DNA of 25,658 nucleotides from a virus: the IMG/VR virus record IMGVR_UViG_3300025736_000175, positions 1-25,658 of that record. The stretch is one strand, 5' to 3'. Positions 7,655 through 14,319 of this stretch are shown piece after piece. Position 1 is the first letter of the stretch; every line of letters starts with the position of its first letter. The position numbers and the translations under genes were made by a program. The notes under the pieces are model-generated. The model did not search any database. It was not told the origin of the DNA and saw only the letters and a list, made by a program, of their open reading frames with translations.

Positions 7655-7858
7655 TTATTTTGCCAAAACCCCAAAATATGGATCATTCATTTCAGCACAG
7701 GTATTTGGATACCCAATTGCCATATAACCCCCGTCATTGATTTCATGCCTCACAAATATTTGTTCTATGTCATCTAACAAAATCCTCGCTTTCAATGGAA
7801 ATTCAATAGCACCCTTATTGGGTAGTTCTTTCAGCGCATTTCTTAATTTATTTTCCAT
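7655..7858 (-). CDS. Hypothetical 67-residue protein
   Basis: It starts MENKLRNALKELPNKGAIEF and has an amphipathic helix (KARILLDDIEQIFVRHEI) followed by a Gly/Pro/Asn-rich C terminus. No domain is recognised. Its ATG overlaps the stop of the FmdB-like gene upstream (TAATG), so it is probably a real, translationally coupled member of the operon. Confidence 0.6.
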   Translation of the reverse strand: MENKLRNALKELPNKGAIEFPLKARILLDDIEQIFVRHEINDGGYMAIGYPNTCAEMNDPYFGVLAK

Positions 7859-8073
7859 TATCCTTTCCTTTCATTCCATTCCCGTTCTTTGATCTTATTC
7901 ATATTGTAATCATCCATAGACTTCTGACTATCCAAATATGTAAGTTCCTTGGTATAGTCCTGCCGCTTCATCATGGCTCCACACCTGGGGCAGTCCATCC
8001 ATCTTTGATGTGTCACCAAGGCTTTCTGGACTCTTACGTGACATTTAGGGCAATCGAATGAGTAGAGTGGCAC
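7858..8073 (-). CDS. FmdB-type zinc ribbon protein
   Basis: A 71-residue protein beginning MPLYSFDCPKCHVRVQK, with a second knuckle CPRCGAMMKR at residues 28-37. The two CPxC knuckles spaced by about 17 residues make a single zinc ribbon of the FmdB family. The C-terminal half is a charged helix. It sits between other small Cys-rich genes downstream of the large terminase. A DNA-binding or protein-binding regulator is the usual suggestion for such phage ribbons. No specific role is known. Confidence 0.75.
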   Translation of the reverse strand: MPLYSFDCPKCHVRVQKALVTHQRWMDCPRCGAMMKRQDYTKELTYLDSQKSMDDYNMNKIKEREWNERKG

Positions 8074-8074
8074 T

Positions 8075-8257
8075 TTAATTACCTCCGTGAGTTCTATCTT
8101 CTGTTATATACCATCTACCGTTTTCATCATCATAAATATTATTATAAAAATCACAAAATACAGATCCACATTTTTTACACCACCAAACGTCACCCCAATC
8201 GGTTGTAGCAATATCTTTCATCTCATGTCCACATTTACATATCTTTTGTTCCATCAT
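8075..8257 (-). CDS. 60-residue zinc ribbon protein
   Basis: CKCGHEM at residues 7-13 and WWCKKCGSVFC at residues 25-35 form a two-knuckle zinc ribbon. The remaining residues are acidic and aromatic (DDENGRWYITEDRTH). Its start overlaps the stop of the 63-residue gene upstream (ATGATGG arrangement), and it ends one base before the next gene. Function is unknown. Confidence 0.65.
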   Translation of the reverse strand: MMEQKICKCGHEMKDIATTDWGDVWWCKKCGSVFCDFYNNIYDDENGRWYITEDRTHGGN

Positions 8258-8445
8258 CGCCTACCCTTTTTCATCAATAGCCCTCTGAAGATTCTTCCAC
8301 GAATTGATTTGTTATAATATTTTTTTGCATACCAAACCTTTTCTGTCCCATCTGAAAGACATAAATTCTCTGGAAAATTATCAGGCATATCCATTATCCT
8401 TTTATTACTGCTAAAACCAACAACAGACAAATTAAAAAAATCCAT
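8254..8445 (-). CDS. Hypothetical 63-residue basic protein
   Basis: It begins MDFFNLSVVGFSSNKRIMDM and ends with the basic stretch RGRIFRGLLMKKGRR. The middle (PENLCLSDGTEKVWYAKKYY) resembles a small beta fold. No family is recognised. Its ATG overlaps the large terminase stop (TAATG after GGGAGGAGA), so translation is coupled to packaging-gene expression. Confidence 0.6.
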   Translation of the reverse strand: MDFFNLSVVGFSSNKRIMDMPDNFPENLCLSDGTEKVWYAKKYYNKSIRGRIFRGLLMKKGRR

Positions 8446-10202
8446 TATCTCCTCCCTTTGAAATAACTCTTAGCCCTTTTTGTTTCCCTAAGTCCATTTA
8501 TTTTCCGAGCTTTAAACGCAGGATGTTTGAAAATCGCTTCCCAAATCATATTCATATGACTCCATTTCTCTTCTGGTCTGTTTTTTGCATCCCGTAACTG
8601 TGCCATTTTGGTTTCTGTATATTCTTCCCATCTCCACCGGCGCATGTGTTCAGCAGCCCGTTTACAATTATTAAATAACCATAAAGTTGGCAAATACACA
8701 TCCCGTCCTCGGTCATCTCTTATTTTATTGTTGAATGGTCTTTGACATCGTTTGGCATTCACCAACCTTTTACGGATCTCATCTCTGCCTTTTTCGCCCT
8801 TTGTATCCCAAGTATGCCAATACCCACCCTCGCCGATCCCCTCTTTCTTTAACTCATAAAACTCACTGTTAATATCATCTAATACCGTAATCTTATCTTT
8901 CTTTATACCTTCTGATAAAGGATCAATGAGATTAAGGGTAAACTTATAGTCTCTGCCCATGATAGCAAACTCATGGCAGATCTCACGTATGGTGTATTTT
9001 TCAGGGGAAGGGTTGTAATCCATCCAGATAAAGGCCTCATTGGTGGAAGATAGGGACATATTCCCACAAGCCCATGGGGTCTGGGGATGATAATCTATAC
9101 CTCTTGCATGTACCCAGTCATGGGATATACCATAGGGGAAGTACGGTTCGGGATTGATAAAATGTACCTTATACTCAAATGCCTTAAATATCCGTCCTTT
9201 GACCTGTTTATGGATACCATATCGTCTTGTTGCCACCAAATCAGGGTCGTCATCCCCGCCATAAGCGTCTACCATTTGGTTAATTCCGGCTTCAGTTATG
9301 GTAGGGTTATCATCTGTAGCTGCCTGAATAACAGCTATTGATGCCTTACTGTCGGTATACTCTATCTGCTTTGGTTCATAATCATCAGTTCTAAGAAAAT
9401 CACACATTGTCTTTGTACGAATATAAACCTGTGCCCGTTCAAATATCAGATCGTATGTCCATGAAATTTTATTAGCCGGAGTAAGCGAAAGCAAAAGATC
9501 TCCTTCCTCATCCGCCACTCTCGGAACCTGCTCTTCCCAGAAGTCAAGGGGAGCTTCCTCATCCATCCAGACACTTACCCTTCTCTGACCGGCGCTTGCT
9601 TGGGTATCCTGACTGTATGACACAAACTCAACTATAATGTCATTGCCATAATATTCTTTATCGCAAAATACACTTCCATTATTGATATCGTGGATTATCA
9701 TGGCAAGGTTACGATGTTTAATGTCATTCTTGACCAGAATAGGTGGGAGCCATTTCTTGAATTCGGGGTAGACGGTATTCCTAACCTCTGCCGATACAGA
9801 CCCATCCTTACTGACTGTGCCTGTTTCTCCAGGTAAGGTTTCTGAGGCAAACCTGAATACTCTTGACTCGCGCTCATGTATATGGATCTCACCCTGGCAT
9901 TTAGGGCATATCCAATCTTTAGGCAGTGTCTTTACAGTGAATTTATGCCCCTGCGGACATTCAAAGTAGAGTATATTTTTTTCAGGTATAGGATGCCAAC
10001 CCAGGATACGGTAGACATACTGATAGGCAAATGAACTCGTTTTCATCGCTCTGTTACCGGTGAACGCAGCTATGATCTTATGCGGGAGATGAATTAGCTG
10101 TTTGAATTGCCAGGTAGGTTGATACTTCAGGAAATTAGAAAAATGCTCTAATTCGCTGTAATCCAACCCATCTGAGGGAATTTTATCTATCGATGAATTC
10201 AT
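8445..10202 (-). CDS. terL: Terminase large subunit with embedded zinc ribbon
   Basis: A 585-residue DNA-packaging motor and head-filling nuclease. The ATPase half has a Walker A-like loop TGNRAMKTSS (residues 48-57), Walker B VSVWMDEE (209-216) and a coupling motif SLTPAN (239-244). Unusually, residues 80-104 between Walker A and Walker B carry C82, H86, C99 and C102 in a zinc-ribbon pattern (ECPQGHKF, CPKC). The C-terminal RNase H-like nuclease half includes RGIDYHP, FIWMDY and NLIDPLS, which provide candidate acidic metal ligands. It overlaps its neighbours at both ends (ATGA and TAATG). The putative small subunit gene lies 1.4 kb upstream on the same strand, an unusually wide separation. 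Confidence 0.92.
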   Translation of the reverse strand: MNSSIDKIPSDGLDYSELEHFSNFLKYQPTWQFKQLIHLPHKIIAAFTGNRAMKTSSFAYQYVYRILGWHPIPEKNILYFECPQGHKFTVKTLPKDWICPKCQGEIHIHERESRVFRFASETLPGETGTVSKDGSVSAEVRNTVYPEFKKWLPPILVKNDIKHRNLAMIIHDINNGSVFCDKEYYGNDIIVEFVSYSQDTQASAGQRRVSVWMDEEAPLDFWEEQVPRVADEEGDLLLSLTPANKISWTYDLIFERAQVYIRTKTMCDFLRTDDYEPKQIEYTDSKASIAVIQAATDDNPTITEAGINQMVDAYGGDDDPDLVATRRYGIHKQVKGRIFKAFEYKVHFINPEPYFPYGISHDWVHARGIDYHPQTPWACGNMSLSSTNEAFIWMDYNPSPEKYTIREICHEFAIMGRDYKFTLNLIDPLSEGIKKDKITVLDDINSEFYELKKEGIGEGGYWHTWDTKGEKGRDEIRKRLVNAKRCQRPFNNKIRDDRGRDVYLPTLWLFNNCKRAAEHMRRWRWEEYTETKMAQLRDAKNRPEEKWSHMNMIWEAIFKHPAFKARKINGLRETKRAKSYFKGRR

Positions 10203-10399
10203 TTATATAAAAACTTTTCTTTAGGGATACTTGTTAAGTTGCTATCAGTAGTGGTATGCCATTGAGTATTATTATCCCAGGTTCCATCCGAATATAGATT
10301 AATTGTTGGATAGCATGGGTATAATTGGAGTTCCCTTTGATCTCTAATCTCTTTTAATGATGCTATGAGATTGTCTAATTTGTATATCTCTGCGTTCAC
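10199..10399 (-). CDS. Hypothetical 66-residue protein upstream of terL
   Basis: An N-terminal helix with IYKLDNLIASLKEIRDQREL is followed by a polar, aromatic C-terminal half (LYSDGTWDNNTQWHTTTDS). It overlaps the terL start by 4 nt (ATGA), which indicates coupled translation. No family is recognised. Confidence 0.6.
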   Translation of the reverse strand: MNAEIYKLDNLIASLKEIRDQRELQLYPCYPTINLYSDGTWDNNTQWHTTTDSNLTSIPKEKFLYK

Positions 10400-10408
10400 G
10401 ATTACCCC

Positions 10409-10696
10409 CTATTTAATCTTTAAAGCCCTATTAGCCAAACTACCTGCCCTTTTCTTTGCAGCCTTCTTAATCCGTTCAGCCATCCTTTTTTTGGCATCAG
10501 CCATCTTCTTTTCTTTCAGCCTTTTAGCCTCTGCCGCTTTTTTTGCTCGTGCTATAGCCTCTGCCGTTGGATTAACTTTATTCATCCTTTTAACAATCTT
10601 AGCCATTCGCTGATTGCCTGCACCTGCCCTATTCTCATAAACTTCTCTCAAACTCCCAGCCTTTTTCACCTCTTTCCTTGTAATGGGCTTTCTCAT
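10409..10696 (-). CDS. Lysine/alanine-rich basic helical protein
   Basis: A 95-residue protein taking the ATG at 10696. A GTG three bases earlier is too close to the GGAGGA ribosome site. More than a third of residues are Lys, Arg or Ala, in helical repeats such as ARAKKAAEAKRLKEKKMAD and AERIKKAAKKRAG. This resembles histone-H1-like or other DNA-coating tails, and nucleic-acid binding is likely from charge alone. It lies between terL and the micro-ORF chain. The low complexity means that similarity searches will be uninformative. Confidence 0.65.
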   Translation of the reverse strand: MRKPITRKEVKKAGSLREVYENRAGAGNQRMAKIVKRMNKVNPTAEAIARAKKAAEAKRLKEKKMADAKKRMAERIKKAAKKRAGSLANRALKIK

Positions 10697-10704
10697 CACT
10701 CCTC

Positions 10705-10791
10705 CTAATTATAAGATACCATCATTGGCATTATCATCATCATTGTGTATCCATATACCTTTATATCTATGAAAAAGTTAAAGTAGGGCAT
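10705..10791 (-). CDS. 28-residue Met-rich micro-ORF in the coupled chain
   Basis: It begins MPYFNFFIDIKVYGYTMMMI, and its last eight residues include three more Met. Its ATG overlaps the stop of the 39-residue ORF upstream (TAATG), and it ends just before the GGAGGA of the basic protein gene. The run ATGATGATGATAATG within it reflects a short ATG repeat. The coupling suggests translation. No function is visible. Confidence 0.35.
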   Translation of the reverse strand: MPYFNFFIDIKVYGYTMMMIMPMMVSYN

Positions 10792-10910
10792 TAGGCTATA
10801 CACCTCCCACAGTCATCTAATTGCATAGGATGTATAGGGATGATAGTTATCGCAGTGGTGTGGACGTTTGATAGCTTGCGTGGCGTTATGGAGGTATTGT
10901 ATAGGTGCAT
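10791..10910 (-). CDS. 39-residue micro-ORF in the coupled chain
   Basis: It begins MHLYNTSITPRKLSNVHTTA and ends LDDCGRCIA. A single CxxC and several His residues might bind metal. TAATG overlaps join it to the ORFs on both sides. No ribosome site of its own is clear, so translation would depend on re-initiation. Function is unknown. Confidence 0.35.
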   Translation of the reverse strand: MHLYNTSITPRKLSNVHTTAITIIPIHPMQLDDCGRCIA

Positions 10911-11032
10911 TATCTGTGTAGGATTATAAACCATAGCCGTTTTAACCAATAACATTTACATGGAAGTTCTATATCCCAATCATGGACATGGACTGTTTTG
11001 GATTTCCAATTGTGTGTGAGCCAGTGGGTCAT
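10910..11032 (-). CDS. 40-residue micro-ORF, head of the coupled chain
   Basis: It begins MTHWLTHNWKSKTVHVHDWD and ends CYWLKRLWFIILHR, rich in Trp and His. Its stop overlaps the next start (TAATG). It lies only 8 nt after the -10 box of the promoter at 11040-11068, so the transcript would be nearly leaderless here. There is no Shine-Dalgarno site. Confidence 0.35.
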   Translation of the reverse strand: MTHWLTHNWKSKTVHVHDWDIELPCKCYWLKRLWFIILHR

Positions 11033-11039
11033 TGTGTAT

Positions 11040-11068
11040 ATTAAATATTATATGTGGTGGGAAGTCAA
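11040..11068 (-). promoter_or_regulatory. Sigma70-type promoter for the micro-ORF/terL segment
   Basis: The minus strand reads TTGACT (11068-11063), a 17-nt spacer, then TTTAAT (11045-11040). Each box is five of six against consensus. It would add transcription of the region from 11032 down through terL. Confidence 0.5.
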
Positions 11069-11079
11069 GTGTTTTGTAG

Positions 11080-11223
11080 TTAGCCATCTTCCTGTCCATT
11101 GGTGCCGTAAAGGTTGATGTAGAAAAATAGTTTATATATAGCCACTCTTTCCCTTACCTTCCAGCCTATGGGAAATAGTAAATAATTTTCATCAGGAGCT
11201 ATGAGCCATTCATTACGAGTCAT
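11080..11223 (-). CDS. Hypothetical 47-residue protein
   Basis: It begins MTRNEWLIAPDENYLLFPIG, continues with the basic and hydrophobic WKVRERVAIYKLFFYINLYG, and ends TNGQEDG. CAAGG lies 8 nt before the ATG. Composition and a clean ribosome site make it the most protein-like ORF in the sparse 10705-11610 region. No family is recognised. Confidence 0.5.
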   Translation of the reverse strand: MTRNEWLIAPDENYLLFPIGWKVRERVAIYKLFFYINLYGTNGQEDG

Positions 11224-11286
11224 ATTTTAACCTTGTGGGTGTGTGTGGATGTGAATGTGATTGTTGTATATAATATAAAAGTAAAT

Positions 11287-11318
11287 CCCGAAACGGCAAT
11301 CCCGCTCCCCCTCCCCCC
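11287..11318 (-). other. Four-tract G-rich stretch (possible G-quadruplex) on the minus strand
   Basis: The plus strand shows C-tracts of 3, 3, 5 and 6 bases at 11287, 11301, 11307 and 11313. The minus strand, which is also the RNA-like strand here, therefore has four G-tracts with loops of 1, 3 and 11 nt. A weak 34-codon ORF (11220-11324) runs through it without a ribosome site. The rest of 11224-11415 shows only short CCTGCCTG and CCCAC repeats. Confidence 0.45.
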
Positions 11319-11415
11319 TATCATGTTTAGTATATGACCTGCTCAACACACTCACCCACTTACTTTATGCCCTGCCTGGCTATGTCCTGCCTGCCCACCT
11401 GTTAGCCTATTGGTT

Positions 11416-11610
11416 CTAATAATACATATTATGTACACAACTTTTAATCGTCTCATATAGGCCCACACTGGCTATCCTGGTTTGGTATGGTATTAAATGA
11501 TAACTAATTAATATAATGTATGTATAGATATATAGTTGTAGTATGCATAGGTATAATGTAGTAAATAGCCGTAAATCGTAGGTTGGATGAGTTTGGATAT
11601 TATATCCCAT
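11416..11610 (-). CDS. Possible 64-residue membrane protein coupled to the small terminase
   Basis: Its ATG overlaps the small terminase stop (TAATG after GGGAGG). It begins MGYNIQTHPTYDLRLFTTLY and continues with a Leu/Ile/Tyr-rich stretch able to span the membrane. The junction is the same kind used by secure gene pairs in this genome, which supports it. Such a composition can also arise by chance in AT-rich DNA, so it is only a candidate. Confidence 0.4.
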   Translation of the reverse strand: MGYNIQTHPTYDLRLFTTLYLCILQLYIYTYIILISYHLIPYQTRIASVGLYETIKSCVHNMYY

Positions 11611-12047
11611 TATTCCTCCCAATCCTTAGTAGTCTGGCTGGTGTCCTCTATTACTTCACCCTCTATAGTTTGGGTAAAGTGATCGGTAAGTAGTTGCTGG
11701 ACATGAGGAGATAAGATCTGCACTCGGTTATCCTGGAAGATCTGTTGGATAAAAACGGGTGCGTGTGGTGTGCTAATGCCCACATTTTTAAGTGTCCCCT
11801 CCGCTACCTTCAGCTTAATAGCCTCATCATCACTATTTAACAGCTCATCTAACACATCACACGCGGCCGGTATTCTCATAGCTTCCCGCTTACTACCATA
11901 TACAATAAGCTCCCGGATCTGGTCCTTCTTTAACCGCCTTGCGATAGTGTCCTTGTCCCTATTTACCATCTTACCGATTTCTCTAAGGGTCTTACCCTCC
12001 AAGTGCAACTCAGCGATCTTTACATTCTCTTTTGTTAGAGTCCCCAT
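11610..12047 (-). CDS. Putative terminase small subunit with N-terminal helix-turn-helix
   Basis: A 145-residue protein. Residues 6-45 form a helix-turn-helix (KIAELHLEGKTLREIGKMV, then RDKDTIARRL) like those of small terminase subunits, which recognise the packaging site. A helical middle (residues 60-90) would make the oligomer core, and the C terminus is acidic (GEVIEDTSQTTKDWEE). It is the first gene of the minus arm, immediately downstream of a promoter. It lies 1.4 kb from terL with small ORFs between. A plain DNA-binding regulator is the alternative. Confidence 0.65.
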   Translation of the reverse strand: MGTLTKENVKIAELHLEGKTLREIGKMVNRDKDTIARRLKKDQIRELIVYGSKREAMRIPAACDVLDELLNSDDEAIKLKVAEGTLKNVGISTPHAPVFIQQIFQDNRVQILSPHVQQLLTDHFTQTIEGEVIEDTSQTTKDWEE

Positions 12048-12150
12048 ATTTCCCTGTAAATTAGTCAGATATTTGCATGGTTAATAAGTAATTATCTCAT
12101 TATATTGTGGATTAGATGGTTATTTATACAATATGTAGGTTGGTATCTAT

Positions 12151-12179
12151 AGGATAAGGGTTTTAAATGTTACTGTCAA
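12151..12179 (-). promoter_or_regulatory. Promoter for the minus-strand arm
   Basis: The minus strand reads TTGACA (12179-12174), 17 nt, then TATCCT (12156-12151). The -35 box is perfect and the -10 box is four of six. It lies about 100 nt before the small terminase gene and diverges from the plus-strand promoter at 12219-12247. Confidence 0.65.
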
Positions 12180-12214
12180 GCAAAAATAATATGCTTTAAA
12201 TGATATAAAAGATT

Positions 12215-12229
12215 TTGGTTGACAACCAA
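12215..12229. promoter_or_regulatory. Operator-like inverted repeat on the -35 box
   Basis: TTGGTT-GAC-AACCAA is an inverted repeat with 6-bp arms and a 3-bp centre, and it contains the plus-strand TTGACA. A repressor bound here would block that promoter and could also affect the divergent one 40 bp away. Confidence 0.55.
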
Positions 12230-12247
12230 GATAGTAAATGCTACCCT
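12219..12247 (+). promoter_or_regulatory. Promoter for the plus-strand arm
   Basis: TTGACA (12219-12224), 17 nt, then TACCCT (12242-12247). The -35 box is perfect. The -10 box is weak and resembles the TATCCT and TATTCT boxes of the promoters at 12151-12179 and 15506-15534, which suggests a shared promoter type or dependence on an activator. Confidence 0.5.
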
Positions 12248-12288
12248 ATGATTAAAATGATAAATAATAACAATATAAAGGAGGGATT

Positions 12289-12432
12289 ATGAAAAAAAGT
12301 TATACGATTAAGGATATACCGAATGATGGTTTCTGGAAGCAGGTTAAGGTGTTAGCTGCGACTAAAGGTATAAGCATTAAACAGTTGATTATTGATTCAC
12401 TTAAAAGAGAGATTAAAAAGAATGAAAAGTAA
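12289..12432 (+). CDS. Ribbon-helix-helix (Arc/CopG-type) regulator
   Basis: A 47-residue protein beginning MKKSYTIKDIPNDGFWKQVK, followed by a helix VLAATKGISIKQLIIDSLKR and a Lys-rich tail. One beta strand with IKDIP, helix A, a Gly-containing turn and helix B at this size is the Arc-type ribbon-helix-helix, which binds DNA as dimers. It is the first gene after the divergent control region, behind AAAGGAGGG. It may bind the inverted repeat at 12215-12229 or the GTAC repeats at 12834-12940 (inference). Confidence 0.65.
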   Translation: MKKSYTIKDIPNDGFWKQVKVLAATKGISIKQLIIDSLKREIKKNEK

Positions 12433-12796
12433 AAAACAACAAATATATTTTATTCAAGCTGATAATGGAGATATTAAGATAGGTATTACCTTGAACCCAA
12501 AGAACAGATTGAGAGCATTACAAACTCATTGCCCTTTGAAATTAAAAACCTTAAAGCTTATAGATGGAGATTATATATTAGAAAAGAAGATCCATAAATT
12601 ATTTAAAGACTTTAGGATAAGGGGTGAATGGTATTTGCCATGTAGAAAACTTATTAATTTAATTCATAGTAAAATTACCACAGCTTATAAAAAAGATGAG
12701 TTAAGAGTGTTGAGAGTTAATGGTAAATTAATACCTTTACAAGAAACCATACGTCCTAAAAGAAAAAGAATAACACAACTAACAGAATCATGGTAA
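12422..12796 (+). CDS. GIY-YIG-type endonuclease domain protein (Mug113/T5orf172-like)
   Basis: A 124-residue protein starting at the ATG that overlaps the end of the regulator gene by 11 nt. An in-frame upstream ATG at 12392 would only extend it over the regulator. IYFIQADNGDIKIGITLNPK followed by RLRALQTHCP matches the T5orf172/Mug113 branch of GIY-YIG nucleases, here with IYFI and KIGIT in place of GIY and YIG. E58 near LEKKIHKLF is the likely catalytic glutamate, and GEWYLP closes the domain. The C terminus is basic. Many such phage proteins are free-standing homing nucleases, but this one could be a regulatory or defence nuclease. Confidence 0.75.
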   Translation: MKSKKQQIYFIQADNGDIKIGITLNPKNRLRALQTHCPLKLKTLKLIDGDYILEKKIHKLFKDFRIRGEWYLPCRKLINLIHSKITTAYKKDELRVLRVNGKLIPLQETIRPKRKRITQLTESW

Positions 12797-12833
12797 TCAA
12801 AAAACAATACCCTGTAAATTTTACTGTAAGTAG

Positions 12834-12940
12834 GTACAATATATTGTACATGGGTATTATATCTTGTACTTCTGATTATATCCTTGATGGGCTTGGATTT
12901 AATGATATTAAGTTTACATAACTGGTGTATTATATTGTAC
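12834..12940 (+). promoter_or_regulatory. GTAC palindrome with repeated TTGTAC half-sites
   Basis: GTACAATATATTGTAC at 12834-12849 is a perfect 16-bp palindrome. TTGTAC recurs at 12864 (20 bp on, about two helical turns) and at 12935, each preceded by an AT-rich TATAT/TATATC stretch. This gene-poor stretch (12797-13083) is the leader of the accessory gene run and looks like a multi-site operator. I see no consensus promoter in it. Confidence 0.5.
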
Positions 12941-13083
12941 TTTCAGAGGGTAATATTATCAGACACTGAATGAGGAAAGGCTTGTGTGGTGTAGGTTTGG
13001 GGGATTATTGAGTATGTTGGCATGGGGATTGCTGTAGTATAGGGCAAATGAAAACAAACAAATAAAGGAGAGGAGGTAGGAAC

Positions 13084-13533
13084 ATGGAAGATTATAACAA
13101 ACAAGCAAAGGATTTCATGGCTAAGGCTAAAGCGACAATGGAAGTTAAACTTTTAGGCCACTATCCATATTTTGATGATGATAAAGAGAGTAGAGATGTT
13201 TATCAGATCACACTAACAAGAGGCGACAAAACATATACTTTTAAGTTCGGCCAATCTATTGCACGCAGTAAAAACCCTAATTTCAAACCGATAGATGATA
13301 CAATAATAGAACGGATGAAAGAAAATAGAAGGGTGAAACCTCCAACTGAATATGATGTCCTGGCAGGTATAACCAAGCATGAAGTTGGTACTTTTCAAAA
13401 CTTCTGCAATGATTTTGGTTATGATACGGACAGTCGAAAAGCTGAAAAGACATATTTTGCCGTGCAGGATGAATATGAGAATATTAACAAGCTCTTTTCT
13501 GATGTTATAGAAGACTTGCAAGAAATAAGTTAA
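13084..13533 (+). CDS. Hypothetical phage protein, 149 residues
   Basis: The start follows GGAGAGGAGG. A first half with LTRGDKTYTFKFGQSIARSK resembles a small beta domain. TEYDVLAGITKHEVGTFQNF and FGYDTDSRKAEKTYFAVQDE precede a helical end. Proteins with this pattern are common as uncharacterised early genes in environmental phages. No function can be assigned. It heads a run of small plus-strand genes. Confidence 0.75.
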   Translation: MEDYNKQAKDFMAKAKATMEVKLLGHYPYFDDDKESRDVYQITLTRGDKTYTFKFGQSIARSKNPNFKPIDDTIIERMKENRRVKPPTEYDVLAGITKHEVGTFQNFCNDFGYDTDSRKAEKTYFAVQDEYENINKLFSDVIEDLQEIS

Positions 13534-13559
13534 TAACAATTAACAAGGAGGGAAAGATT

Positions 13560-13862
13560 ATGAAAGTACAAAATATGACAGGTAGAACAGGTAAAAACGT
13601 GGCTAATCAATTTATAATCACGGATGAAGGCCACGGAAACCTTGGCAACTTTAGCAAAAGAGAAGCATTCCAAAGTTATAACAGGACTATTGCTGTTATA
13701 ACTATATGGCCCGATGTAACTGAAATTCAGTTAGATAGAATCTATTGGGATTACTCTGTCACAACCGGCAAGTATCGTAATCAATTCTTAGGTGAAACTA
13801 AAAAAGAGACTGAGAAAAAGATTAAAGATGGAATATATAAACTAGTTGATCTTAATGCTTAA
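13560..13862 (+). CDS. Small phage protein of a common uncharacterised family
   Basis: A 100-residue protein. VANQFIITDEG, REAFQSYNRTIAVIT and YWDYSVTTGKYRNQFLGE form a pattern I recognise as very widespread in phage early regions and usually labelled with a DUF number (probably DUF8033, not checked). It is a compact alpha/beta protein with no catalytic signature. AGGAGGG precedes the ATG. Confidence 0.75.
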   Translation: MKVQNMTGRTGKNVANQFIITDEGHGNLGNFSKREAFQSYNRTIAVITIWPDVTEIQLDRIYWDYSVTTGKYRNQFLGETKKETEKKIKDGIYKLVDLNA

Positions 13863-13927
13863 CCTTTCATCCCGGGCCTTTGGATAGGCTCAGGACTGAG
13901 GGATTAAACTTTAACAGGGAGGTAATC

Positions 13928-14113
13928 ATGGCAACTTGGCAAAGCAAATTAACAAAAAAAGAGTTAAAGCATGTCAAAGAAACAACTAACAACTGTACGC
14001 TTAGAGAATTAAAAGAAAATCTAACGTGGCAGAGAAAATTGGATGCTGATAATCCTACAGGGATGCTTGCATGTGCAGATTGTAACCATATAGCTAATAA
14101 GTTAGGGATTTAA
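13928..14113 (+). CDS. Hypothetical 61-residue protein with CxxC
   Basis: I chose the ATG at 13928 (GGGAGG five bases upstream). An earlier in-frame start at 13880 lacks a ribosome site. Residues 1-40 are helical and charged (SKLTKKELKHVKETTNN). CADCNHIANKLGI near the end plus a further Cys may bind metal. No family is recognised. Confidence 0.6.
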   Translation: MATWQSKLTKKELKHVKETTNNCTLRELKENLTWQRKLDADNPTGMLACADCNHIANKLGI

Positions 14114-14142
14114 TCTTAACCACAAAAGGAAGCAATCAAACC

Positions 14143-14319
14143 ATGACTAACCAAGACACCCTAAAAATATTAGAAGAAATGCCAGAGCCTGAATTTCAAG
14201 AATTCTTCAAGTCATTGCCTTATCGTGTTCAACTAATATGTAAAGGTGGCTTAGTTGATTGGAAAGAAGTATTGCCACAATGGTATGCAAAGTCAATAAA
14301 AGAAGTATCAAATGAATAA
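14143..14319 (+). CDS. Hypothetical 58-residue protein
   Basis: It begins MTNQDTLKILEEMPEPEFQE and contains FFKSLPYRVQLICKGGLVDW, then a short helical tail. AAAGGAAG lies 11 nt before the ATG. The composition is protein-like and predicted helical. It fills most of an otherwise blank gap. Function is unknown. Confidence 0.6.
   Translation: MTNQDTLKILEEMPEPEFQEFFKSLPYRVQLICKGGLVDWKEVLPQWYAKSIKEVSNE

Noticed and set aside
11416-11500. Attachment site suggested by short CCTGCCTG and GGCTATCCTGG repeats
   Set aside because: Repeats are short and imperfect and no integrase gene is in the window.
12850-12921. 23-codon ORF beginning at the ATG beside the GTAC palindrome
   Set aside because: No ribosome site, no coupling to a neighbouring gene, and it overlaps apparent operator repeats.
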